A DNA stretch of 64,000 nt, taken from NCBI RefSeq assembly GCF_001548395.1, contig NZ_AP017367.1, positions 5,059,001-5,123,000 on the forward strand. The letters are read 5' to 3'. Positions within the stretch are counted from its first letter, which is position 1, and every line of letters starts with the position of its first letter. Made by a program: the position numbers and the translations under genes. The notes below the pieces were generated by a model. It saw nothing but the letters and a program-made list of their open reading frames with translations. It was not told where the DNA came from and did not search any database. This document shows positions 34,822 through 44,911 of this stretch, piece after piece. Source of the DNA: Leptolyngbya sp. O-77 (GTDB lineage Bacteria; Cyanobacteriota; Cyanobacteriia; Elainellales; Elainellaceae).

Positions 34822-34935
34822 AACCATATCCTGCCAAAAGGTTCGACTTCGCTGCCCTGACGCTTGCACGTCGTTCCAGGCTTGCAGCAGCAGCAGCCCG
34901 CCCACAAATACCAGCACAATGCCCGTGGCTCGCAT
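34762..34935 (-). CDS. Small two-helix membrane protein
   Basis: The likely start ATG 34935 (MRATGIVLVFVGGLLLLQAW) gives 57 residues with two membrane helices (MRATGIVLVFVGGLLLLQAW and MVLGSAFAALGAWLIVWGVL). Longer starts include tandem-repeat sequence. Function unknown. The 3' end overlaps the end of the rightward gene at 34312-34821 by 60 bases. Confidence 0.5.
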   Translation of the reverse strand: MRATGIVLVFVGGLLLLQAWNDVQASGQRSRTFWQDMVLGSAFAALGAWLIVWGVLR

Positions 34936-34955
34936 GGTTGCTTTGGAAATCGGAT

Positions 34956-34991
34956 CATTGGATATCACATTGGATATCACATTGGATATCA
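34956..34991 (+). repeat. Three tandem 12-mers CATTGGATATCA
   Basis: The copies are at 34956-34967, 34968-34979 and 34980-34991, all identical. They lie between the small minus-strand gene and the 35029 gene. Confidence 0.95.
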
Positions 34992-35028
34992 GCAGTCTCA
35001 TCGGCCAATCCTCCCACACTCCCCAACC

Positions 35029-35403
35029 GTGACTCAACGGCGATCGCTCTCTTATTTCTTGGCGGTGCTGCTAGGCATTGTACTGGCACTGCTGCTGTTC
35101 ACACCGCTGCGGTTTGGGGTGCTGAGCTGGTTGGGCATTTCGGTTTCGATTCGCTCGGTGCAGCAGATGCCGTTTGTTTTCAGCGTGCCAGTCCGAGTGT
35201 CGGGCGTGGTGGGCGATCGCGCTCCGCTTGTAGATGCGTTGCTGTATGAACTGCAAGACAACACAGGTAGCATCTGGGTTCTATCGCCAGACACAACGGT
35301 GCAATCCGGAGAGCGGCGAACCGTGCGGGGCAAGCTGATGTTTGAGAGCATTATGATCGACGGAAACGAACAGGGTGAGGTTTATTTACTTAGCACAGAA
35401 TAA
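35029..35403 (+). CDS. Hypothetical single-helix membrane protein
   Basis: The GTG at 35029 (MTQRRSLSYFLAVLLGIVLAL) gives 124 residues: one N-terminal helix followed by a soluble domain rich in Val and Thr. The long upstream extension would include the tandem 12-mers and is unlikely. No family was recognised. Confidence 0.55.
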   Translation: MTQRRSLSYFLAVLLGIVLALLLFTPLRFGVLSWLGISVSIRSVQQMPFVFSVPVRVSGVVGDRAPLVDALLYELQDNTGSIWVLSPDTTVQSGERRTVRGKLMFESIMIDGNEQGEVYLLSTE

Positions 35404-35765
35404 ACGTAGTGAATAAGCAGCTAAACGCCGCAGAAGAACCATAACCTTGAACCATAACCTTCAGAAGAGCGCTTAGCCCTAATCTTCAGGAGAGCGATTA
35501 CCATAGCGGATAACTGGTTGGTTAGGACATATAGGACGGACATAGTTGCTGTTGAGACTCGTAGTGAGGACTTAAGTCCTCGCTACAAACGTCTTAACTA
35601 ACCTGCGTGTTGCTATAGAAGAGCAATTATAAAATCATAAAAATATAAAAAGAATAAAAAGAAGCGAGAGAGCATGGTGCCCCCCGCTTGGGTTGTATAA
35701 TTCCTGATATGCTTAATACGCTGCCAACAGGTGATCGCAAGTTTTTCCTACACCCTCAGAGAGGC
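35404..35765. other. Intergenic region with a palindromic repeat
   Basis: GTAGTGAGGACTTAAGTCCTCGCTAC (35561-35586) is a nearly perfect palindrome centred on CTTAAG, and repeats of this type are common in cyanobacterial genomes. The rest of this 362-base stretch is AT-rich and shows no gene. Confidence 0.6.
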
Positions 35766-37211
35766 TTAGTAAGCGCCGCTCTTGCCAATAACCACCTGAA
35801 CGGTCTTCAGCAGAATCTTTAAGTCAAGCCAGAGCGACCAGTTGGCGATGTAGATCAAGTCAAGCTGCACGGCCTTCTCAAAATCGGTGATATCCGAACG
35901 CCCTGAAACCTGCCACAGCCCCGTAATCCCAGGCAGCACTTCCTGCCGAATGAAGTGGCGCTCTTGAAAGCGCTCAACATCTCGCACGGGCAGGGGGCGC
36001 GGGCCGACAAAGCTCATCTCACCTACCAGCACATTAAACAACTGCGGTAGCTCATCCAGGCTATAGCGACGCAAGAACTTGCCGACTCGCGTGATTCGCG
36101 GGTCGTCCTTCATTTTGAACAGCACGCCGTCTTTCATTTCGTTCTGCGCCTCTAGCACTGCCTGAAGCTGCGCCGCATTTTGCACCATTGTGCGGAACTT
36201 CCAAACCTTGAACTTGTTGCCATGCAGCCCAATGCGGGTTTGCCGGAAGAAGATGGGCCCCGGAGAATCCATCCGAATCAGCAGGGCGATCGCAATATAG
36301 AGCGGGGAGAACACCAGAATGGCGATTACCGCGCCCCAGAAATCAAAAAACCGCTTGACCCAAAAATCACTGCCGACCAGAACTGGCGCTTCCAGCGTCA
36401 GCGTCGGCAACTCACCCATCATCCGAAACTGCGACTTGGGAAACGAGGAGGCAATCTCACCCGGCAAGATACGAAGTGTGATACCCGCCGTTTGGAAATG
36501 CCAGCAGAGATGGAGTCGATTTTGAATCGCAGTCCAAGAAACAAACAGCTCTGCGATGCCAAGCTCTCGGACTCGTCGAATCGTTTCATCTCGATTGCGT
36601 CGGTCGAGGGCGCGGGCACTCGCCACCCCCATCAGGCGATAACGATTTTCTTTTTCAATCAATTGAATATTTCGCTGCTGCTCATCATCATCACAGATTA
36701 GAAACACTGGATAGCAGGCTGCACCGCGCTTGCGAACGATCTCAGTGCCTCGGTCAATCAAGAACCGACCACCGCATACAAATGCCACACTCAGGAACCA
36801 GGAAATCAGAAACGTCGAGCGTGAGACGTATCGATCTGGTTCATAAAGGAAGGCAATCAGCAGCAGCAGCCCTTCCGCCAGCGAAAGCGCTTTGACAACT
36901 CCCAGATAGTCTCGACGGGTCAGCCCCGAACCGTATAGCCCTCGCGAAATCATGACTCCCAGCTTGACCGCCAGAATGAGCGGCAAGAAGGAGTAGCGGC
37001 CCAAACTACTCCAGGGTGAGTCCAACTCGGTTCCCAGAGAAACCGCCAGCCCCCAAGCCAGTAAAATCGCAGCAGCATCCGACACGAGCAGACTGAGCAT
37101 CCGCACCCAGCCAATTGCCACACCTCGACGAAGTTGAGTAAAGGCGGGCGATCGCAAGTCGGATAGGGTTCTAGATGCCGAACCAAGCGAGAGGGATTTT
37201 ATGGAAACCAT
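35766..37211 (-). CDS. Exopolysaccharide sugar-phosphate transferase (WbaP-like)
   Basis: ATG 37211 (MVSIKSLSLGSASRTLSD) gives 481 residues. The N-terminal part has four or five membrane helices and a nucleotide-binding-like domain; the C-terminal half is the bacterial sugar transferase domain, including FRTMVQNAAQL and DELPQLFNVLVGEMSFVGPRP, ending ITDFEKAVQLDLIYIANWS. It loads the first sugar phosphate onto undecaprenyl phosphate. The specific sugar is unknown. Confidence 0.9.
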   Translation of the reverse strand: MVSIKSLSLGSASRTLSDLRSPAFTQLRRGVAIGWVRMLSLLVSDAAAILLAWGLAVSLGTELDSPWSSLGRYSFLPLILAVKLGVMISRGLYGSGLTRRDYLGVVKALSLAEGLLLLIAFLYEPDRYVSRSTFLISWFLSVAFVCGGRFLIDRGTEIVRKRGAACYPVFLICDDDEQQRNIQLIEKENRYRLMGVASARALDRRNRDETIRRVRELGIAELFVSWTAIQNRLHLCWHFQTAGITLRILPGEIASSFPKSQFRMMGELPTLTLEAPVLVGSDFWVKRFFDFWGAVIAILVFSPLYIAIALLIRMDSPGPIFFRQTRIGLHGNKFKVWKFRTMVQNAAQLQAVLEAQNEMKDGVLFKMKDDPRITRVGKFLRRYSLDELPQLFNVLVGEMSFVGPRPLPVRDVERFQERHFIRQEVLPGITGLWQVSGRSDITDFEKAVQLDLIYIANWSLWLDLKILLKTVQVVIGKSGAY

Positions 37212-38096
37212 CTCTTTTGAATCTCCAGCTAACACTCAAACGTAACCGAAACACATGCACCCCAGACCAGATGATCAGTCATGCACCTAAAATCGGGGGT
37301 TGAAACCAAGGTTGATCAGGCAACAAGCTTGAACTCTGATGCAAGAGAAACTCTGCCGACAAACCAACAACCGAATCAGCGGAACAGAACTAAACTCCAG
37401 TCAAAATACGTTTCAACCCCCCTTCAACACCCCCTAAAGCGCTTATTGCCTGAAATGAGCCAGACACTTGATTGCCCTCAAAGAGACTGACAAACCAGAA
37501 ACACCTCAAAAACCACCTGCGCCTGCGTCAGTGAAACCACTCACCTCAACATCAGGCAGTAAATAAACCTACTTCTTAAAGTTTTTAAGATTCCACTGCG
37601 TATATGTACAACTTAGACCGTGTAACTACGGATAGAAAGAGGTATCCGGTGAGTCCATTGAATCTTCATCATTTCCGACCTGTGTATGAATTTACTTTGT
37701 AGAGCGTAGATTAGCTGAATCGTCAAAGAGGCTGATACTCATACCCCCAGGTCTTTACGGAAAATTCACGGTGCTTTTATTGAGGCATCATAAAGTACTT
37801 CTATGCACTCAGACTGGCTATGTATACGTACCTGCTTTCTAAAGACTCAAAAGAGAAGGCTCAAAATACAATCTGCATAAAGACTCTATGATCGATGTAT
37901 TAAATCGATCATTTATCTGCATACCTGATGCCAGTTTGCCTGCGTAACACTATGAAAGACTTGGGCATTTGGAGAATTTTTCGTCAAAAACCGTCTAAAA
38001 TCCAGAAAATTTATCGCAAGTGCGTCAGTCCTGCCGCTTGAGGAGTTGTTTGAGGACAGGGCTTTAGTTTTCAAGGGCTTAGATTCTCCTAAAACC
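37212..38096. other. Long intergenic region without a supported gene
   Basis: About 880 bases between divergent-looking units. Codon patterns are poor in all frames and composition is AT-rich after 37600. It may include promoters for the genes on its left and an untranslated transcript ending at the terminator at 38097, but nothing could be assigned. Confidence 0.4.
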
Positions 38097-38136
38097 AAAA
38101 CGGGAGCCAAGCGAAACTGCTAGACTCCCGTTTTTT
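38097..38136. terminator. Bidirectional intrinsic terminator
   Basis: AAAACGGGAG (38097-38106) pairs with CTCCCGTTTT (38125-38134), followed on the plus strand by TTTTTT and on the minus strand by TTTTGG. It could terminate hpf, which reads leftward, as well as any rightward transcript from the empty region. Confidence 0.8.
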
Positions 38137-38235
38137 CATTAGAAGCGGTCAATCGAAGCGATGAGTACCCCTCAGACTGCCCTAATTGCCGTAGTTTAAG
38201 TGAACGAACAAGCGTGAACGAACAACCCGTGCTGT

Positions 38236-38901
38236 CTAGTTTCCTTTATGAACCGAAGCAGAAGTCGAAGGCGTATAGGCTTTGGTGCCATTTTGAGCCG
38301 CTTTGCCGTTGCCATTTTCGGCAGGGTGGTGGCCATTGGTGCGGCGCGGCTGAATCACGCCATAGCCGCCGTGATTGCGTTCGTAAATCACGTTGATTTC
38401 GCCCGTCTCGGCGTTAAGAAACATATAAAAATCGTGATCTACCAGTTCGAGCTGTTCTAGCGCCTGCTCGATGGTCATTGGCGGCATGGCAAAATACTTG
38501 CTTCGCACCACCTCCGAGGGCAGTTCGGGTTCGCGGTTGGCGAGCAAGTCGGCATCAACGGGTTGATAGGGCAACACCTCAGCCGTGCGGATGGGTGTGT
38601 GTGTGTTCCGCTTTTCTTTGAACTTGCGGAGCTGGCGGCTAATCTTGTCTGCCACGAGGTCGATGCTGGCGTAGAGGTTTTCGCTGCTTTCTTCGGCACG
38701 AACCACCGCGCCGTTTGCGTAGATTGTCACCTCAGCCGTTTGTCGAGGGTTAATCCGGGGGTTACGAGCTACCGACAAACACACATCCACTTCGGTCGTC
38801 AGGTTTTGGAAATGACTGACTGCTTTCTCAACTTTCTGACGAACGTATTCATGGAGTGCATCGGTGATCTCAATGTTTTTGCCCTGGATGACAAGCTTCA
38901 T
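38236..38901 (-). CDS. hpf: Long-form ribosome hibernation factor (LrtA/HPF)
   Basis: This 221-residue protein binds and dimerises or inactivates ribosomes in stationary phase or dark. The N-terminal S30AE domain (MKLVIQGKNIEITDALHEYV) is followed by the C-terminal HPF domain (VVRSKYFAMPPMTIEQALEQLELVDHDF, FLNAETGEINVIYER). A ribosome binding site (GGGGAGG) lies before ATG 38901. In cyanobacteria it is known as the light-repressed lrtA. Confidence 0.95.
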   Translation of the reverse strand: MKLVIQGKNIEITDALHEYVRQKVEKAVSHFQNLTTEVDVCLSVARNPRINPRQTAEVTIYANGAVVRAEESSENLYASIDLVADKISRQLRKFKEKRNTHTPIRTAEVLPYQPVDADLLANREPELPSEVVRSKYFAMPPMTIEQALEQLELVDHDFYMFLNAETGEINVIYERNHGGYGVIQPRRTNGHHPAENGNGKAAQNGTKAYTPSTSASVHKGN

Positions 38902-39056
38902 AGAGCTTCCTCCCCTTAATGGTGGGTATTCAATTACCCTGTTGTAGTGGGTATATTTTCACCCTAGCACCTTGTATTCTGGACGACGGATTCGTTACAT
39001 AATGCTTTGCAAGCTGTGATGATTCTTGATTTGTTGGCAGGTGCAGACTGTCGCTG

Positions 39057-39767
39057 TTGAGCGGGATAAGTCCTTTGGTAGAGCAACGGGTAAATCAATC
39101 ATCCAGCCGTATTTGCTGGCTTTGGGAAGCGGGACTTGTGCCTTACAAAACGGCCTGGGAATGGCAGCGATCGCACGTCAATCGCCTGATCCAGCGGCCC
39201 AATTCCCCAGACCTGCTGCTTTTACTGGAGCATCCACCCGTCTACACGCTGGGGCAGGGGGCAACGCTGGATTTTGTGAAGTTTGATCTTGAGCGGACGG
39301 ATGCAGAGATTCACCGGGTCGAGCGCGGCGGCGAAGTGACGTATCACGGGCCGGGGCAACTGGTGGGCTATCCAATTTTGAACCTGCGGCACTATCGGCA
39401 GGATTTGCACTGGTATTTGCGGCAGTTGGAGGAGGTGCTGATCCGGGCGATCGCCCCGTTTGGGCTGGCAGGCGGTCGGATCGACGGGCTGACGGGCGTG
39501 TGGGTGGATGGGCGCAAGGTCGGCGCAATCGGCATCAAGGTGAGCCGCTGGGTGACGATGCATGGCTTTTCACTAAACGTGTGCCCGGAGATGCGTGGCT
39601 TTGGGGTGATTGTGCCCTGCGGCATTGGCGATCGCCCGGTGGGTTGCCTGGCCGACTGGATTCCAGAGATTACCGTGGCGGAGGTGCAAGGGGCGATCGC
39701 CCAGTCTTTTGCCGAGGTCTTTGAAGTGACGATCCAGCCCTATGACATAACCGTGAACGAGCTGTAA
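39057..39767 (+). CDS. lipB: Octanoyltransferase LipB
   Basis: LipB transfers octanoyl groups from ACP to lipoyl domains. Key features are LLLEHPPVYTLGQGA, the RGGEVTYHGPGQLVGYPI signature, KVGAIGIKVSRWVTMHGFSLNV and the catalytic Cys in VPCGI. The start is TTG 39057, with TTG 39075 also possible. It has 236 residues. Confidence 0.93.
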   Translation: MSGISPLVEQRVNQSSSRICWLWEAGLVPYKTAWEWQRSHVNRLIQRPNSPDLLLLLEHPPVYTLGQGATLDFVKFDLERTDAEIHRVERGGEVTYHGPGQLVGYPILNLRHYRQDLHWYLRQLEEVLIRAIAPFGLAGGRIDGLTGVWVDGRKVGAIGIKVSRWVTMHGFSLNVCPEMRGFGVIVPCGIGDRPVGCLADWIPEITVAEVQGAIAQSFAEVFEVTIQPYDITVNEL

Positions 39768-40353
39768 ATAAATTGGCAACTCTCCGGATTTTTTCGTATC
39801 TTCAAGAAATAGGGTGTTTCTCAAATTTCCGCAGCATTGCTGAAGCCAAAATCTGGTTTAAGCAGTAGCAACTTTTGCTATCTCGTGGATTCAAGAATCT
39901 GTTGAGTCTGGTTGCTTCTGGTACTCAGGATCTGCTTAGTCCCAGTTCAATTAATTCACCTGTAATTCACCTGGGCGATCGCACTCTGCCAGTCTTCAGT
40001 CTGCAAACCCAATACTTCTGAAGTGCCCGCAGGCTTACATTGCCTGATTTTCAGGACATTATGCAGGCATTTCAGTATAAGGTCGGTTGGTCTAGGTTCG
40101 GAATCCCGACAGACTAAGTTAAACGCTGTTCCCAGTCGCGCTGTTCCTGCTGAAACGCTGCTCCCAGTTCCATAGCCTGTTGCGTCCCGGTGGCATAACC
40201 CGGTCGAACAAAGCGCGATCGCGCTAGCTCGTTGCACCCCAACTTCACCACCCGCCAAGTATACACAGACGCACACGCGCACCAGACCAGCCTGCGCTGC
40301 TTCGCCATCTCTCCTGTTCCACTCCTCCTCCCTCCTCTTCCCACACACCCTCC
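39768..40353. other. Intergenic region with a doubtful short frame
   Basis: Within these roughly 590 bases a minus-strand frame (40114-40251, GTG start) could encode 45 residues with a plausible Gln/Glu-rich C-terminus (GTQQAMELGAAFQQEQRDWE). It has no ribosome binding site and was not called as a gene. The rest shows nothing. Confidence 0.35.
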
Positions 40354-40767
40354 ATGTTCCTCACCTCCCCTCACGACAACGCCGACCCGTCTCTGGCAGA
40401 ACTGTTGGAGTTCAGTGCGCGTGCCCTCACCCGCAAGCGCGTGGCTCGTCGGCAGGCTGTGGGCACAACACCCGCTGTGCGACTGCCCGATGGGGACATA
40501 GCGCTGGCAAGGGTAGAGCCAGGAAGCAGGCTTGCACCCCTGCCTGAATTGCCAATCGTCCCGCCTGTTGAAACGCCAACGCTGGCTCCTCTGCGCGATC
40601 GCGACCTGAAGGCGCTAGAAGACTGGTTTGCAGTGAAAAATCTGGATGAAATTGAAGCGGACGTGCTGGCAAACCTGGCGTTGCTGTTGCCTGCCCCCTG
40701 CTGGGAAGACGACCCCTTCAGTGCAGATGCCGCCGATGCCCTCGATTTTCTGGCAGAGTACCTGTAG
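40354..40767 (+). CDS. Hypothetical protein, 137 aa
   Basis: The frame opens with MFLTSPHDNADPSLAELLEF and continues with a Pro-rich middle and an acidic, leucine-rich C-terminus (DLKALEDWFAVKNLDEIEAD, DALDFLAEYL). No family was recognised. It is isolated and not clearly part of an operon. Confidence 0.5.
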   Translation: MFLTSPHDNADPSLAELLEFSARALTRKRVARRQAVGTTPAVRLPDGDIALARVEPGSRLAPLPELPIVPPVETPTLAPLRDRDLKALEDWFAVKNLDEIEADVLANLALLLPAPCWEDDPFSADAADALDFLAEYL

Positions 40768-40933
40768 CTCGTCAGCCGCTTGAGGCATCATCTTGCTCGC
40801 CTGCATCGTAATTCCAAGTTCGTAGACAGGCTAAAGCACTCGATGCGTTTGCGACTCCACCACCTCAAGTTCGGCGAAGTGCCCATCCCACAACTGATTC
40901 ATCCTTGAATTCAGCAAGGCCCAAAATTTTGCT

Positions 40934-40962
40934 TGCGCCGATCAGGCGTATCGACTACAATC
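40934..40962 (+). promoter_or_regulatory. Promoter of the 41.2-kb small gene
   Basis: TTGCGC (40934-40939) and TACAAT (40957-40962) are separated by exactly 17 bases, with the same spacing and -10 as before the paralogue at 24.4 kb. Confidence 0.6.
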
Positions 40963-41199
40963 GTCCATCAAGCTGTAATTTCCCCAACACGCAGCTTATT
41001 CCACTCCCCGAAAATTTGGCCGGTTCGTCGTTTACGGCATTGGTAGATGGGCCAACACCTACCAACGCCTGACCCCAGGACAGAGATAGCTGTCTCAGGG
41101 CTTTGCCTATTGTATGGCCGCCTTGAAACCTGCTTTGCGTCGTTTGGGCGGCCATCTTTTCGGGGTTTCCCTACCTCGTTTCCAAGGAGGAAACCCCAA
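40963..41199 (+). promoter_or_regulatory. Structured 5' leader, paralogous to 24474-24717
   Basis: Conserved stems are GACAG/CTGTC (41079-41083 with 41090-41094), ATGGCCGCC/GGCGGCCAT (41114-41122 with 41147-41155) and GGGGTTTCC/GGAAACCCC (41162-41170 with 41189-41197). The ribosome binding site AAGGAGG (41184-41190) overlaps the last stem. The loops differ from the other copy while the stems are kept. Confidence 0.65.
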
Positions 41200-41499
41200 A
41201 TGCTGACAGTTCAATACACCTGGTCGTCCCCGCGCTCGGAGGCGACCCAGTTTTCGCTGCCGCCGCTCACCTGCGAACTGCCGCGCCGTCGCCGCCTGCG
41301 CCACTACATCATCGGCCTGCCCGAAGACGCGCAACTGGCCATCGACCGACTGCACCTGCTCCGCTACGCCGAACGCTTCGAGTGGACTCGTGCCCTGGAA
41401 TTTCCGCCCAACGGCATCGTCCTCAACGCCGAGCAACCCGGCGAAGTGTTGCGCTGCCTGCACCGTGAAGTCCGGAGCAACCCTGGCGCGAATGAGTAA
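41200..41499 (+). CDS. Small hypothetical protein, paralogue of 24.2-kb gene
   Basis: This 99-residue protein starts MLTVQYTWSSPRSEATQFSL and is near-identical to the 24201-24473 protein over its first 34 residues, then diverges. ATG 41200 has a strong AAGGAGG site at 41184-41190. Function unknown. Confidence 0.8.
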   Translation: MLTVQYTWSSPRSEATQFSLPPLTCELPRRRRLRHYIIGLPEDAQLAIDRLHLLRYAERFEWTRALEFPPNGIVLNAEQPGEVLRCLHREVRSNPGANE

Positions 41500-41835
41500 G
41501 AACAGATAAGGAGGGTTTTGGGTTTTGGATTTTGGATTTTAGCAGGGCATCCCCGCCATCCAAAATCCAAACTCCCCAATCCAAAATCTCCCCATTCCCA
41601 AGCCAAACCATCGCAACCTCCTCAAGGGCTGATGACTCCGGTTCACTCTATCACCGCCACCTAGCCCACCGTCGATGGCCCCAGCAAAAAGGACTGGCGC
41701 GGCGGCCGCGGCGCTTCCCAAAACATCATTCCCTCGTCCACAGGTGCTGAGCCAAGAACATTAGTTCAGAATGCTTGCAAGCCCGTTACCCTGGCGATAG
41801 TATGGGCACCTAGTTTCAGTTTCGCTTCCGAAAGT
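41500..41835. other. Intergenic region with dispersed CCAAAATCC-type repeat
   Basis: Two oppositely oriented tracts (near 41518-41540 and 41559-41590) are rich in TTTTGGATTTTGG and CCAAAATCCAAA words, as at five other places in the window. Nothing else was recognised. Confidence 0.55.
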
Positions 41836-42117
41836 ATGGCGACCCAGTACCTCTCCGTAAAAGAAACCTCTGAAATCCTAAATTGCTCAGAGCAATATGT
41901 TCGTCAACTGCTCCGGTATGGCGAAATCAGAGGGGAACGGATTAGCAGCCGGTGGATTGTCGCATCAGACTCCGTTCAAAACTACCGAATCAAAGGAGAA
42001 GATACAAGCTTAAGCATTCCTGATCATGGGCGACGCTCGTCTAAAAAACCCGATCTGAAAGCCTTGAGTTTTTTTTCTGGTTGCATGGGTTTGGACTTAG
42101 GACTAGAAAAGGAAGGC

Positions 42118-43299
42118 GAGTGCATCCCAATTTTGCAAGACTCATGTTGAGAATTGCCCATTGAGGTAGGCACAACGTTGCTTCAGCACCTGCGGAACGT
42201 TATCTTTGTCCCACTGCGCCCCCGATATCTTGATTCGCCGCCCAAGTTGTTTAACGGTCGATTCAATTGCCCCGGAACCAATGGAGACTCCTTCAGCTTG
42301 ATAGTAGCCATAATTGACAATCCGCTGTCGATGCTTGTTAAGGTAGCTAACGAAATTCGTAACCCGCTCGTGTTGCCAATCCTCAAACTGTGCAATTGCG
42401 CCCTCGACATCGCCTTGCCACAAACAGGTTTCCACGGCATCTAAACGTTGCACAGAACCACCCACTTTGCCCAAATTCTCAACCAAGTGATACCAGTCCA
42501 AAATCTCCCGTCTTTGGGTCTGGTTGCCAATCTGGGTGTAGACATTCCAGATCCCATCATGCCCATCTCCAATACAAGTCAATGGGTCAGATAAAGACTG
42601 AACATTGACCCAGTTGACCAACTGCTCATTGTCTTGAAAGAAGGCAGCAACACAGGACTCGTGCAGATTCACTGCCTTGTAATCTCGCCATTCACTCGGT
42701 TCTCCTTCGGGTGTTCGCAATCGCACTTTACCTCCATCGATACTCATCTCCTCAACCGTTTCTTCCACTTGCGGTAACTCAAAGATTTGACGATGCACTA
42801 ATCGCTGTTGAGTACTGTGAGAAACCTTTATCCCAGTCAACACTTCAATGTCTTCTGCCGCCCGCTCATACGATTCATTGGCACTCACCAACAAACAACA
42901 CCGCTCCAGGTAAGGACTCCATCGTGTGTACGCTTTCACCTCCAGAATTTGAGCTTGTTTCTCACTCACTTGCAGTTGTCCAAGGATGCTCTCGATGCGA
43001 CGCTTTCGTCCACTTGTCGTGCCGCTACTTGTTGCAATAAAAAATCCCCGATCTCTGGGCTGACATGTTCGAGCAGATGTCCTCGCACTGCCGCCTCAAT
43101 CCCTGCCAACGTTTTCACTTGCTCTGGGTCAGTTTCCTCGTATAGCAGAGCGGCAAGGGCACGAGCATGGGCTTGGATTTGGGCTTTTTTCTCAGCGTCC
43201 ATGACAGGTATCGGGTAAAAGTACAATACTCAAAGTTTATCGCTATCGCCAAAGTCTAGAACTAAGCACTTTTACTCATCGCAAAAGTGGGATGCACTC
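42118..43299 (-). mobile_element. ISKra4-type insertion sequence, copy B (intact)
   Basis: The ends GAGTGCATCCCA (42118) and TGGGATGCACTC (to 43299) are perfect inverts. Exact 9-bp target duplications AAGGAAGGC lie at 42109-42117 and 43300-43308. The element is 1182 bp. It carries an intact transposase and could be mobile. Copies A and C have damaged transposase genes. Confidence 0.97.
42142..43202 (-). CDS. ISKra4-type transposase (ORF A/ORF B), intact
   Basis: ORF A starts at ATG 43202 (MDAEKKAQIQAHARALAALL) and ends at 42966-42968. ORF B starts with GTG 42969 and ends at 42142 and reads in a different frame. Full product needs a -1-type frameshift near AGTGGACGAAAGCG, where the second frame continues as RKRRIESILGQLQ. 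Catalytic acidic residues are in ORF B (MSIDGGKVRL, CIGDGHDGIWN, SIGSGAIESTVKQ). Confidence 0.85.
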
Positions 43300-44911
43300 A
43301 AGGAAGGCATCCAGGTACTACTGGCTTGTGAAGTCGATACAGCCGCTCGAAAAACAATTGAGATCAATCGACCCGATATAGCGTTGATCGGGGATATTCG
43401 AGATTACTCAGCTTCAGAAATTCGAGAAAAGGCAGGGCTGAGTTCGACCGACGAAATTGATGTTATCGTTGGCGGGCCTCCATGCCAAGCCTTTAGCAGT
43501 GCAGGCAAACGTCAAGGATTCAATGACGAGCGAGGTAATGTCTTTTTGACGTTTATCGATTTAATCATTGAGTTGAAGCCGAGATTTGCAGTTATTGAAA
43601 ATGTTCGAGGATTACTGTCTGCTCCGTTGAAGCACAGACCTCATGAAATGCGAGGAAAAAATTTTCCGCCATTGTCTCAAGATGAGCAGAGAGGCGGTGC
43701 CCTGCTCTTTATTGCTCAACGGCTCAGGGAGGCTGGGTACAGTATCTCTTTTAATTTGTATAATGCTGCTAATTTTGGAGCGCCGCAGCAACGGGAAAGG
43801 GTCGTCATTGCTTGTAGCCGGGATGGCGAGAAACTTCCTTACCTCACCCCCACTCATTCAGAAAAAGGTCTGTACGGATTGCCAACCTGGAAAAGCTTAC
43901 GAGAAGCCTTACAAGGACTACCTGAAGATGGACATCATTTTGTCAAGTTTCCTGAAAAACGGCTCAAGTATTACAAGTTGCTAAAGCCAGGACAATACTG
44001 GCGAGACTTGCCAGAAGAACTACATCAAGAAGCGCTAGGAGCTTCTTATCATGCGGGAGGGGGAAAGACGGGTTTTTACCGCAGGCTAGCGTGGGATAAG
44101 CCCGCCCCAACCTTGGTTACCCATCCAGCTATGCCTGCGACTGATCTAGCGCATCCAGAGGAAGATAGACCCCTTAGCATTGAAGAATATAAGCGTATTC
44201 AAGAGTTCCCAGACGATTGGATTATTGCAGGCACCTTACTCGATCAATATCGACAAGTAGGCAATGCTGTACCTTGCTCTCTAGGAAGGGCGATCGCCAG
44301 GATGTTGCTATCTCATTTAAAGGGTGAGCAGCCTCTAAATTACCCAGATTTCCCGTATTCTCGCTACCACAAAACGGATGATGTCAATTGGATGAAGGAG
44401 ATGGGTTGTTTTGAAGAATCCTCAGTAAAGCAGCTATCTCTCAACTTAGTTTGATAACCCTGATAGATCCTGCCAAGGATTATTTAATTCAATAGCGAGG
44501 GCATTTGGGTTAGCTGACAAAATGCGTTGAACAAAAGTAACAAAATTTTCTTCTGAAAATCGATCCGTACTGTACTTGTCATTGAAATAAGACCATCGGT
44601 AGGAACCCGTTCTAGCATCAACCCGATACCATTTTTCAATGGGTCGATTAATCCTTACTCTAGAGGATGAACTGTTTTCTGAGTTGCTTCGGTTCTTGAC
44701 CTGCAAAAGAGAGCCATCGACATTGCAAAAATCTACGTGCCGAACCGATTCTCCCCAACAACAGTACCAACCGTAATCAGCAAGCTGCTCAGCTAAAAAT
44801 TCTTCTAACAGTAGTCCCTGGATGTTTTCGGCAGACATCGATAGCCTATGAGCATATTTGATTTGCTCGAGCTGTTCTGTTGTTAATCCTGGCAATCGAG
44901 CATTGATGATG

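Larger units (their letters stand above)
41836..44454 (+). pseudogene. Cytosine-5 DNA methyltransferase disrupted by ISKra4 copy B
   Basis: The N-terminal part has an excisionase/MerR-like HTH (YLSVKETSEILNCSEQYVRQ) followed by the SAM motif LSFFSGCMGLDLGLEKEG. The gene is broken at 42117 by an insertion sequence and resumes at 43300 with IQVLLACEVDTAARK, then the catalytic GGPPCQAFSSAG and the conserved ENVRG, QQRERV and RQVGNAVPCSL motifs to 44454. Removing the element and one 9-bp copy restores the frame exactly, so the insertion is recent. The restriction gene is tail to tail with it. Confidence 0.9.

Noticed and set aside
34956..34991. Three exact 12-mers as a CRISPR or iteron
   Set aside because: Directly adjacent without spacers; simple tandem repeat.
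40114..40251. 45-residue minus-strand frame
   Set aside because: Plausible C-terminus but no ribosome binding site or family; too weak to call.
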